The notes under the pieces are model-generated. The model was given only the letters and a program-made list of their open reading frames with translations. It had not been told where the DNA came from and did not search any database. From assembly GCA_946008205.1 (NCBI GenBank), contig CAMGAZ010000056.1:1-8313 (forward strand): 8,313 bases of DNA, written 5' to 3'. Numbering within the stretch: position 1 is the first letter of the stretch; each line of letters starts with the position of its first letter. This DNA is from an uncultured Clostridium sp. (lineage in GTDB: Bacteria; Bacillota; Clostridia; TANB77; CAG-508). The translations under genes and the position numbers were made by a program. Below are positions 1 through 6,409 of the stretch, piece by piece.

Positions 1-74
1 CCCTCACCGAAAAAGAGCTGCCACAAAAAGAACAGCACGCAAATTATATTAAAAATGTTTTGCACTGCAATCAC
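1..74 (-). CDS. Possible partial ORF, hydrophobic N-terminus
   Basis: A minus-strand reading frame opens with GTG at 74 and stays open to the window edge (24 complete codons). The translation is strongly hydrophobic (NIFNIICVLFFLWQLFF), like one transmembrane helix, followed by GE. An in-frame TAA lies 15 bases before the GTG. It closes a 10-codon ORF at 90-122 that starts MTEMQ. No convincing ribosome-binding site precedes the GTG; the nearest purine run is GCGGCGG. It lies 98 bases downstream of the helicase gene on the same strand and could be the next gene of that operon, or chance. I cannot assign a family from so little sequence. Confidence 0.25.
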   Translation of the reverse strand, partial: MIAVQNIFNIICVLFFLWQLFFGE

Positions 75-172
75 CGCCGCAGAGTGTGTTTATTCCTTAA
101 CTTCCTCTTGCATCTCCGTCATCTGCGTCACCCTGCATATTTCACATTATTAATCTCGTAAGGTGCATGGTT

Positions 173-2164
173 TCATTTTTTATCCTTTAATTTAGCTTCA
201 ATTAGCTGAGCAGCCTGCATAGCAATATTTCCACTTTCATAAGTATATATTAATTTGCCAGGAAAGTATTGCTCATAAATCTTCCTTTTCTCTAACCAGC
301 GAGCATCATAGGATTCTAGTCCTAACATACCAATGTGCTCCCAATAATATGTGTTGCCATTGGCCGCCTTGACTGTAAAGTCCGGTATCATAAACTGTGT
401 ATTTTTCCCTTCAGATCCATAATACAGTTTTTCCTCATACTGATACTCTATGCCATCTTTATAAAGCAAATCGCTAATAATAACCTCGGATTTACTTCTT
501 ACCAAATTATCATCGGCCGTTTTGTAAATCCTATTTAAACCAAATCTATCCACTCCAAGATAGTTCCCTATCTCCTGATGAAGCTCCTTAGACTCTGTTA
601 CATTTTTGATAACATAGACAAAATAGTCTAAAAGCTCGTGCTTATATCTCTTCTTCTCCTCAATAGCATTTAAAATACCATCCATTTGTTGCTCTGATAT
701 CTCGCTTGCCAATATATTGATGACAATCCATCTCTCGAGCGGTGAAGAGAATTCAACTTTACCATCTACAAATCCTTGATATACATCTTGAGCTAACACC
801 TTGGGTGCAACCTTGGCTTTTTTGACTGTGCTAGTAAAATTCTTAGTCTTGGTAGCATCCAGATAAGACTGTATAGTTGGCGATTGGACATTAATAAGCT
901 TTTTTAAATTGTCAAAGCCCTTACATTCTATGCTAATAAGGCCTGCCTCAATGAAATAAGGCAAACACTGCTGTATATCCTCATCAGCAAAGTAATTCTT
1001 GGTTTTATAACCAATCTCTTTATTAGTAAAATCATTATAAACTTTCCTTAGCTTTTCTTCGCTGGGAAAAGATCCATCAATGAAATATTTTCTCTTTACC
1101 TCGATGTTTTTATTTGTATATAGCAAATAGGCATTAGCTGCATTACCATCTCTAGCGGCACGTCCAACCTCTTGGTAATACTGCTCTAAGGATTCAGGAA
1201 TCATAAAGTGTATAACTACCCTTATATCCTTTATGTCTATCCCCATGCCAAAAGCATTAGTCGCGAAAACAATGTCCACATCGCCATTTCTAAATCTCTC
1301 AATGATTTCTTTTCTCTCTTCTGCGGACATATCTCCGTGAAAACTACATGCATTGTAACCCTTAGATATGGCCTCCTGACATAATCCTTCTACACTTCTG
1401 ACACTATATTTGCGATATACATATACCAAGGTCTTTTCACCCTTATGTATAGCTAGCAGATTCCAGAATTTTTCTTCCTTCTGCACCTCATCATTGAACT
1501 CATAAACACAAAGTCTGATTTCATGTCTCAGCATTAAATTCTGTTGCTTTATGTTTTCCTTTTCAATATAAAAGGATTTGCAAATGTCAATCCGTTCCTT
1601 AGGATTAAGGGTAGCTGTAAGGCCCAACACCTTCACATTCTTATAGCTGCCAAAGACATTCGTTATAAACTCTGGGATTCTGTCATAAAAAGGCCTAAAG
1701 CTTATTCCCCACTGACTAACACAATGTATTTCATCAATAGCAATTAACTTAATATCAGCATTCCTTCGCAACAAAGCATACTCTAATAAGCCATCTATGC
1801 CTATTTTTTCAGGACTAACAAAAATGAAATCAGGGTTATACTCCTTATTAGCCAATTGCTTGAGCAGCTTAGCTTGCTTTGCAGGAGACATATTTCCAGG
1901 AAATGCTATTGCCTCATATCCATTATCCTTTATTTTATCAATTTGCTCATTAATCAATGCTGTAAGTGGGGAAATAACCAAAGTGATACCATGCAAAAGC
2001 AGGCCAGTTAAGCAATATATAATTGACTTTCCTCCACCTGTTTGCATTATACACAGTGTATTACCATGCTCAAGAACATTGTTAATTACGCTCTTTTGAA
2101 AATCCTTTAATTTAAAATTATATTTAGGAAGCAGTCGTTTGAATTCATCATCTAAATTATACAA
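173..2164 (-). CDS. RecQ-like DExH helicase fused to C-terminal PD-(D/E)XK-like nuclease domain
   Basis: A 663-aa superfamily 2 helicase, predicted to unwind DNA with ATP. Visible motifs: motif I QTGGGKS (41-47), Ia SPLTALINEQ (65-74), II DEIH (144-147) followed by the RecQ-type aromatic loop CVSQWGISFRPFY, III LTATL (182-186), IV FHGDM (275-279), V FATNAFGMGID (300-310) and VI QEVGRAARDG (331-340). The four-cysteine zinc site that follows in classical RecQ is absent, and no HRDC domain is recognisable. Residues about 556-645 instead resemble a PD-(D/E)XK nuclease fold: E560 in SEVIISDLL, PDF (594-596), YYWEHIG (606-612), then a K/Y-rich helix. The usual catalytic lysine is not obvious (H610 sits two residues after E609), so activity is uncertain. 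The start is TTG, placed 8 bases after GGAGG and overlapping the stop of the upstream 331-aa gene by 8 bases, which suggests translational coupling. This is not housekeeping recQ; a role in a defence or DNA-processing operon is inferred from the fusion and neighbours. Confidence 0.9.
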   Translation of the reverse strand: MYNLDDEFKRLLPKYNFKLKDFQKSVINNVLEHGNTLCIMQTGGGKSIIYCLTGLLLHGITLVISPLTALINEQIDKIKDNGYEAIAFPGNMSPAKQAKLLKQLANKEYNPDFIFVSPEKIGIDGLLEYALLRRNADIKLIAIDEIHCVSQWGISFRPFYDRIPEFITNVFGSYKNVKVLGLTATLNPKERIDICKSFYIEKENIKQQNLMLRHEIRLCVYEFNDEVQKEEKFWNLLAIHKGEKTLVYVYRKYSVRSVEGLCQEAISKGYNACSFHGDMSAEERKEIIERFRNGDVDIVFATNAFGMGIDIKDIRVVIHFMIPESLEQYYQEVGRAARDGNAANAYLLYTNKNIEVKRKYFIDGSFPSEEKLRKVYNDFTNKEIGYKTKNYFADEDIQQCLPYFIEAGLISIECKGFDNLKKLINVQSPTIQSYLDATKTKNFTSTVKKAKVAPKVLAQDVYQGFVDGKVEFSSPLERWIVINILASEISEQQMDGILNAIEEKKRYKHELLDYFVYVIKNVTESKELHQEIGNYLGVDRFGLNRIYKTADDNLVRSKSEVIISDLLYKDGIEYQYEEKLYYGSEGKNTQFMIPDFTVKAANGNTYYWEHIGMLGLESYDARWLEKRKIYEQYFPGKLIYTYESGNIAMQAAQLIEAKLKDKK

Positions 2165-3152
2165 AGCCCATTCCTCCGTCCCTGATTTGTTGCTTTAAGA
2201 ACTTTATTTCATCATCATGATTTTCCGCAATAAATTCTAAAAATGCATCCACCAGCACATATCTATAATCCTCATCAAAATCCACTTTCATTTCTTCTGC
2301 TTTAGCTTTTATCAGCAGGTAAATCACTAATGCATAATACGCGAAGAGGCCATAAGGATAAAAATAGTTTTGTTGTGTAGTGCTTTTCTTAATATCAATC
2401 ATCAAGAATTCAGAATCCATCACACACCCAAAGGTATCCTTATTTGTTAAATACCATAAAGCCCAAATCGCATTGCGAGAACGGTTGGGAAATAAACTAG
2501 GATGGATCTTGTACAATAGATGACTCTTAATTCCACCACCAATCACCCCATAAAGGGTATAGCCATCCTCATCCAAATCCGACAGACCTAATTCAGCAAT
2601 ACTTGAAATGCCATCATAGTCCTCATAATCACTTAAATCTTCATAATACTCATTACTAAACTCTGTTAGGTTCCTTACTACTCTCAACAAGTCATTAGGA
2701 GATGCTAGCTTGTAATTGATTCTATAATTGTCGAGCTCTTTAGCTTGTTTGTTCATCAAGGTAGAATTAATAATTGGGCATTCATGTGCCAGAACACGAT
2801 CCTTAAAGCTATTGGGATTATCTTCATATTCTTCCAATACTTCCAAATCCATTATAGCTTCATACTTTTCCCTGTTCTTATTGAATTCCTTAATAGCTGC
2901 CAATATGATGGACTTAAATATCATTGCCTTGTTAGACTTTATGTTCGTCTTGATAGCACTAACACCAAATTTCTTTTGAAGTTTAGCTATACCATCTTTT
3001 CCCAAGACCATATTATTCTCTGATTGAATAAATAAATCAAAGTATTTATCAAAATTTTTCTTTATTGCAGCTTCGACCTTGGCAATATGCCTATTATCAA
3101 AACAAACCTCTTCTATATCTGTGTACTCATTTTCCTTCACAATATTATACAT
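2157..3152 (-). CDS. Uncharacterised 331-aa helicase-associated protein
   Basis: No family recognised. The N-terminal ~100 residues are lysine-rich and probably helical (VEAAIKKNFDKYF, AIMDLEVLEEYEDN). Residues about 165-200 form a very acidic stretch with many D, E and Y. The C-terminal third looks like the structured core: YGVIGGGIKSHLLYKIHP (201-218), then LFPNRSRNAIWALWYLT (220-236), DSEFLMID (246-253), TTQQNYFYPYGLF (258-270), a hydrophobic helix (271-281) and an acidic helical end. The many aromatic residues around RSRNAIWALWYL and QQNYFYPY look like a conserved binding or catalytic pocket, but I cannot name a function. The ATG at 3152 follows GGGGGTT by a short spacer. Its stop overlaps the helicase TTG by 8 bases, so the two proteins are probably made in step and may act together. 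Confidence 0.85.
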   Translation of the reverse strand: MYNIVKENEYTDIEEVCFDNRHIAKVEAAIKKNFDKYFDLFIQSENNMVLGKDGIAKLQKKFGVSAIKTNIKSNKAMIFKSIILAAIKEFNKNREKYEAIMDLEVLEEYEDNPNSFKDRVLAHECPIINSTLMNKQAKELDNYRINYKLASPNDLLRVVRNLTEFSNEYYEDLSDYEDYDGISSIAELGLSDLDEDGYTLYGVIGGGIKSHLLYKIHPSLFPNRSRNAIWALWYLTNKDTFGCVMDSEFLMIDIKKSTTQQNYFYPYGLFAYYALVIYLLIKAKAEEMKVDFDEDYRYVLVDAFLEFIAENHDDEIKFLKQQIRDGGMGFV

Positions 3153-3202
3153 AGCATAACCCCCATAGCTTTTATTTCCTTAGCTTTTTGCTGCTAAACT
3201 CC

Positions 3203-3589
3203 TTACACCAAACTATCTAGCAATTTTTGTAAAGCATTATGCATTTTGCTAACATAAGGATCATCTCCTGCCTCCATATCTATCCATTCAAGCTTGAATA
3301 TACCCATATCTAAATAATACCAAACTCCATCTAAAGAATGCTTTTCCTGCTTAAGCACACCTGCGTTATTCAGTTCAATTACCGTGCTTAGAAATCTTTT
3401 TGCAAGAATCTCATTCATCTTTCCTGTTTTCTTTTCTCTTGCGGAGTTACTAAATACATACACAAGGTCTTTAAAATCAAAACGGTAGTTTCTCTCGCGC
3501 TCATGGTAAGAAGATAAAATACTGCTTATTCTAAGATTCGCTTCGCTAATGCCATATTGGGCAATTAGTTCGGATAAGGTACCAAGCAC
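3203..3589 (-). CDS. Uncharacterised 128-aa protein, or C-terminal part of a TGA-interrupted gene
   Basis: A small, mostly helical protein with no recognised family. Residues 1-85 (LSELIAQYGISEANLRIS, then FDFKDLVYVFSNS and KRFLSTVIELNNAGVL) have the helix-turn-helix rhythm and closing hydrophobic strands (GVWYYLDMGIFKLEWI) of a winged-helix or small adaptor domain; that reading is weak. The start chosen is GTG at 3589, because the TGA ending the upstream gene lies in the same frame only two codons (GAA GAC) before it. The nearest SD-like AGAAG is just 2 bases from the GTG, too close to work well. So it is either coupled to termination of the upstream gene or was once the C-terminal part of one ~317-aa protein. 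It ends 50 bases before the 331-aa gene. Confidence 0.7.
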   Translation of the reverse strand: MLGTLSELIAQYGISEANLRISSILSSYHERERNYRFDFKDLVYVFSNSAREKKTGKMNEILAKRFLSTVIELNNAGVLKQEKHSLDGVWYYLDMGIFKLEWIDMEAGDDPYVSKMHNALQKLLDSLV

Positions 3590-3595
3590 GTCTTC

Positions 3596-4156
3596 TCATT
3601 CAAAGTTTCTTTTAATGTTCTCCACCTGTTGCCAATTCATGAATGGTATCCTAGATATTCCATATGGTGTAACTAGATAAAAATTAAAATAAACATTATA
3701 TTTTAAGATTGCATTAATGAATAAACTTTCATACATCTTCAAGTATTTGGGATCCCATTTGTCAGTGAAAACAGTAATGGACTTTGCCATTGTTTTCCAA
3801 TCTATATAATCATGATTTGGCCATTGGTACGAATTGAGTTGTCTCTCAATAGCATTGAAAACCCCATAAAGCCTTCTAGAGCCACTGCAAACACCAATGA
3901 AATCTGGACAACGTTTGTTAGTTATCCTACCAAAAGGATAAGTATTTAATGAAATAATCCCAGAATCGTCCCGTATTTTCTCACTACATAACTTCTCTAA
4001 TGCTGTTAGTGGCCCTATACTCAGCATCTTTTCACCTAATCTACTGGCTAGATCACGTGCTGCACGGAAAGGTTCCAAATCTGTATTAAGTATAGAGATA
4101 ATATCATTTTCTTCTAAAGCACATTTTTGTACTTCATTAACTGTTAGCATAGTCAT
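3596..4156 (-). CDS. Uncharacterised 186-aa protein, possible nuclease-like fold
   Basis: No family recognised. Residues 1-60 look helical (EVQKCALEENDIISILN, PFRAARDLASRLGEKML). The middle holds CPDFIGVC (83-90) followed by RRLYGVFNAIERQL (94-107), a PD then hydrophobic-strand-E arrangement loosely like a PD-(D/E)XK core, but without a clear E-x-K. A YFNFYLVTPYGISRIPF stretch (156-172) looks like paired beta strands. A nuclease role is only a guess. AAAGGGG precedes two candidate starts, ATG at 4156 (4-base spacer) and ATG at 4150 (10-base spacer); both give nearly the same protein. It ends in TGA, and the 128-aa ORF continues in the same frame, which may mean a broken single gene. It follows the 74-aa gene by 48 bases. 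Confidence 0.8.
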   Translation of the reverse strand: MTMLTVNEVQKCALEENDIISILNTDLEPFRAARDLASRLGEKMLSIGPLTALEKLCSEKIRDDSGIISLNTYPFGRITNKRCPDFIGVCSGSRRLYGVFNAIERQLNSYQWPNHDYIDWKTMAKSITVFTDKWDPKYLKMYESLFINAILKYNVYFNFYLVTPYGISRIPFMNWQQVENIKRNFE

Positions 4157-4204
4157 TTATCCCCTTTCATTTGAGACCATTAACAGAAATAATCCTACTT
4201 CCAC

Positions 4205-4429
4205 TTAAAAACCGCGTCCCCAGTTTTCATCAAAATATTTTTGGACTTCACTCCCCTTCGAATCCTTTGTAATGGTGTACACGAATTCATCAACAAGATC
4301 ACAACGTATAATACCTTTAACTTCAGCATCCTGATAATCCATATTGGCCAAATATATTGCGTAGCCAATAGAAGAAACTGTCCTTACTGTGCCATCCGGT
4401 GATTCATAGGTAAATTTTGGTGTCAACAT
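4205..4429 (-). CDS. Uncharacterised 74-aa protein
   Basis: A small soluble protein with no recognised family. It begins MLTPKFTYESPDGTVRTVSS and ends KYFDENWGRGF; it has no signal peptide or membrane segment. The composition is mixed with alternating hydrophobic residues (FVYTITKD, VKGIIRCDLV), suggesting a small alpha/beta fold. The start is well supported: an A-rich tract and GGGGG sit six bases before the ATG, matching the ribosome-binding style of the neighbours. It follows the 164-aa gene after 159 bases, a gap that may hold its own promoter, and precedes the 186-aa gene by 48 bases. Confidence 0.75.
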   Translation of the reverse strand: MLTPKFTYESPDGTVRTVSSIGYAIYLANMDYQDAEVKGIIRCDLVDEFVYTITKDSKGSEVQKYFDENWGRGF

Positions 4430-4457
4430 AATAATCCCCCTTTTTTTATAATGATTT

Positions 4458-4485
4458 CATATATGATATCTTAGCAATTTCACAA
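4458..4485 (-). promoter_or_regulatory. Possible minus-strand promoter before the 74-aa gene
   Basis: In the 159-base gap, read on the minus strand, TTGTGA (4485-4480) and TATATG (4463-4458) are separated by 16 bases. A start point near 4450 would leave about 20 bases of leader, including the GGGGG ribosome-binding site. In such AT-rich DNA similar pairs occur by chance, so this is tentative. If real, the last five genes can be expressed independently of the 164-aa gene. Confidence 0.3.
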
Positions 4486-4588
4486 AATGATAATTAAACT
4501 CATGATGATTGGGTTATTTATAGTAATGCACAACGATCAGATAGAGTTTTTCGATAAGATTAAACAAAAATCCTGCTAATTATCCTAA

Positions 4589-5083
4589 TCATTTTTTACT
4601 ACCTGCACTATAGCCTTTCCTAAAGCCTTGCTGTAGAATGAATATACCTCTTTGGCTCTTCGGTGTATTTAAACCTATTTTTGCAACTCTTAATTGTATC
4701 ATCTCGTCTTCCAGCATATCTACACGCTTTTCACCTTCAAAATCACCTGTTTCTTCACTCCATGCTACCGTATAGGTTACGCGAGTGTTATCTGTATAGC
4801 AAAATGTGATATGGGTGATATCCATACGCTCTAACATTTCATACAAATTCCACTCTCCCGGTGTCATCGCCATTCGAAATTTTTTAAACGAATATTGGGC
4901 ATTTGGCTTAATACAAATACTGATATAACCAGCGTTAGCCTGTCTCAAATCAAAGTCATCTTCCACACAGCTATAGTGTATGTCTACATTTTTAAGTATT
5001 ATCTTACCAATACACTCTCTTGGAATTACTATATAGCCATCTCCCCTTACTGATAGTTCTAAATCTATTAGAACAAAGGTCAT
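4589..5083 (-). CDS. Uncharacterised 164-aa beta-rich protein, first gene of the operon
   Basis: No family recognised. The sequence is dominated by predicted beta strands (GDGYIVIPREC, KIILKNVDIHYSC, YISICIK, ITHITFCYTD, RVTYTVAWSEE), so a beta sandwich or barrel seems likely. The tail is basic (QQGFRKGYSAGSKK). There is no signal peptide. I prefer ATG at 5083, six bases after AGGTG; an in-frame GTG at 5092 would add three residues (MIF) and has an AGG at a 5-base spacing, so it cannot be excluded. It sits just downstream of the promoter-like block at 5110-5250 and is probably the first gene of the transcript that ends with the helicase. Confidence 0.78.
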   Translation of the reverse strand: MTFVLIDLELSVRGDGYIVIPRECIGKIILKNVDIHYSCVEDDFDLRQANAGYISICIKPNAQYSFKKFRMAMTPGEWNLYEMLERMDITHITFCYTDNTRVTYTVAWSEETGDFEGEKRVDMLEDEMIQLRVAKIGLNTPKSQRGIFILQQGFRKGYSAGSKK

Positions 5084-5109
5084 AAAAATCACCTAAACCT
5101 TTCTATTAT

Positions 5110-5250
5110 GCCAAAGAAGTAGTGACAATTCAGTGTTACTTTTTCATTTAAATTTTCTCACTACTATAAGTATACACCATGGATACGTCATAATCTGTCC
5201 ATCTTCTCCTCACACACTCCAAAAAAAGAAAAAAATTTTTAGAGCTTTAA
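5110..5250 (-). promoter_or_regulatory. Promoter-like control block, copy A
   Basis: This block aligns without gaps to 7166-7306 at an offset of exactly 2,056 bp. CAGTGTTACTTT (5131-5142, plus strand) and GTCCATCTTCTCC (5197-5209) match copy B at identical spacing, and an A-rich tract (5221-5240) also matches. The 40 bases between the conserved blocks have diverged, but each copy holds a minus-strand -10-like hexamer there: TATACT at 5175-5170 in this copy. TGGACA (5201-5196) is -35-like but 20 bases upstream of it, longer than the usual 17. A second -10-like CATAAT lies at 5109-5104 on the minus strand. It faces the 164-aa gene, so it probably drives the helicase operon. Confidence 0.5.
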
Positions 5251-5274
5251 CCAAAACACACCCAAAAACAACAA

Positions 5275-5330
5275 AACGCCCCAGCGTAGCGAGCAGTGAT
5301 TACACAATCACCTCACCACACTGGGGCGTT
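5275..5330 (-). terminator. Rho-independent-like terminator with internal hairpin, after the TerB_N gene
   Basis: A perfect 10-bp inverted repeat, AACGCCCCAG at 5275-5284 and CTGGGGCGTT at 5321-5330, encloses a second hairpin, GTGATT (5296-5301) and AATCAC (5306-5311) with loop ACAC. Read on the minus strand the GC-rich stem is followed by TTTTGTTGTTTTT, the expected U-rich release tract. It lies about 100 bases past the stop of the TerB_N gene and upstream of the control block for the helicase operon, so it probably separates the two transcripts. The 36-base interior is longer than in a simple terminator. Confidence 0.7.
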
Positions 5331-5362
5331 AGTTTTACCCATAAATTGTTCACTGTCGCTAC
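5275..5362 (-). other. Pseudoknot-capable or switch-like RNA region
   Basis: Besides the terminator stem, TCACTGTCGCTAC (5350-5362) is the reverse complement of GTAGCGAGCAGTGA (5286-5299) apart from one bulged base, giving 13 pairs. One partner lies outside the terminator stem and the other inside its loop, and the inner partner overlaps the GTGATT arm of the small hairpin. On a minus-strand transcript the pairings are therefore either interleaved (a pseudoknot) or mutually exclusive, as in terminator/antiterminator switches. The complementarity is seen directly; a regulatory role is inference. Confidence 0.45.
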
Positions 5363-5402
5363 ACAAGCAAGAGAAGACGGCCTGTGCCACCGGGCAAAAG
5401 CT

Positions 5403-5433
5403 CCTTGCACTCACAAAACCTGCACCTGCAAGG
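5403..5433 (-). repeat. Hairpin immediately after the TerB_N stop codon
   Basis: A perfect 7-bp inverted repeat, CCTTGCA (5403-5409) and TGCAAGG (5427-5433), with a 17-base loop, abuts the TAG stop of the TerB_N gene at 5434-5436. No U-tract follows on the minus strand, so it is not a classical terminator; it may protect the 3' end of the message or be part of the larger structured region that follows. Confidence 0.4.
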
Positions 5434-6354
5434 CTACGGCTCCAACTTAAGTTCGCATGCCCTCTTAATATGCTCAGACACTATCCGCATTATTTTTGAG
5501 TTCCTGTTTGAGCCGTAAACTTGCTTAATATTGTCTCTAATATACCTAGGCAGTGAACCATTAGCATATGCCTTTATACAAATTGTGGGACTAGCTTGTA
5601 TCAACTCACTAGGAATTGGAACAAACGGACCACCATACATTTTATTTAAATAGTTTTTCAACCAAACCTCCCAGATAGCCCCCACATCTGTCATTATTTT
5701 ACGCGCTGAGATAGGCAGATTGGTATAATATCGTTTTATATCTGTGATATCCATTCGCTGATTAACCATAACTTTATAGTTAGAGATAATTCTCCCATAC
5801 TGCTTATTATTATCATCAATCAGGCCAACAACCTTTTCAAATAGCTGTAGCTCCCCTTTGGTCAAGCAATATTGCAAAATAGCATTGAATAAATACTCTT
5901 CAAAGCTTTTGTTCTCCTTGTATAACGTCCACAGCCGAAGCATCATATTTAGGGCCTTTTCAGTTTTGCCAAAAAAAAGCTGTCTTTCCAACCCATAATA
6001 AAACAAAAAAACGTAGCCGATATCAACTGGAATGGAAAAATCTGACAACCATTTGAGGTACAAATACCTTGATTGTGGCAGCATATGCTTATAAGTTGGG
6101 AAATATCCGATATCATTTTTCGCTAATTCTAAAGGGCATGGTGTTATAGGTAGATTTATATTAATTGCACTAGGTTCGATATAACCAGGTTCCCTATCCG
6201 CTTTCCCAATAAGGTGACTACTTCTTCCCTCTTGATTAGGAGCAAAATTCTTAAATACTCCATTTTCAAACCACAATAATTCCAAAACATCATTGGGAAT
6301 TGCAAAGGAATGACTTGCTATTTCACAATTGACTTTTTGCAACTCGTTACTCAT
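5434..6354 (-). CDS. TerB_N-domain protein
   Basis: A 306-aa protein with a TerB_N domain at about residues 50-200. The hallmark is SRYLYLKWLSDF (95-106) followed by DIGYVFLFYYGLERQLFFG (111-129), as in TerB_N proteins where a Y-x-x-W-L block precedes GYVFLYFYGLERR. A helical repeat-like part follows (TEKALNMMLRLWTLYKEN, FEEYLFNAILQYCLTKG). Residues 200-306 are less clear; an acidic TerB core or a TerB_C domain is not obvious, so it looks like a stand-alone TerB_N protein. In the family, TerB_N is usually fused or linked to TerB/TerB_C, ATPases and helicases in stress and DNA-processing clusters, not in tellurite metabolism as such. The start is supported by AAAGGGG six bases before the ATG. 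It lies 55 bases after the R-M remnant and upstream of the helicase operon, separated from it by a terminator. Confidence 0.85.
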   Translation of the reverse strand: MSNELQKVNCEIASHSFAIPNDVLELLWFENGVFKNFAPNQEGRSSHLIGKADREPGYIEPSAININLPITPCPLELAKNDIGYFPTYKHMLPQSRYLYLKWLSDFSIPVDIGYVFLFYYGLERQLFFGKTEKALNMMLRLWTLYKENKSFEEYLFNAILQYCLTKGELQLFEKVVGLIDDNNKQYGRIISNYKVMVNQRMDITDIKRYYTNLPISARKIMTDVGAIWEVWLKNYLNKMYGGPFVPIPSELIQASPTICIKAYANGSLPRYIRDNIKQVYGSNRNSKIMRIVSEHIKRACELKLEP

Positions 6355-6409
6355 AATTATCCCCTTTTTCGCAGCACGTTAGTGAACATAGTCACCTCAC
6401 CTTATCATC

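Noticed and set aside
173..2164. Housekeeping recQ
   Set aside because: Zinc-binding cysteines and HRDC are missing, and a nuclease-like domain is fused instead; the neighbours are accessory genes.
5133..5499. Two plus-strand ORFs (105 and 67 aa) as genes
   Set aside because: They run through the terminator, the control block and the end of the TerB_N gene on the opposite strand. Their low-complexity K/T/P/H translations look like noncoding sequence.
173..6354. Assignment as a Shango system
   Set aside because: A TerB_N protein and a helicase are present, but there is no ATPase in the same transcript, the helicase is RecQ-like, and several extra unknown genes separate them. The plus-strand AAA_14 ATPase is divergent and independently controlled.
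5434..6354. Tellurite resistance gene
   Set aside because: TerB_N is a domain name inherited from the ter cluster; no other ter genes are here, so a metal-resistance role is not supported.
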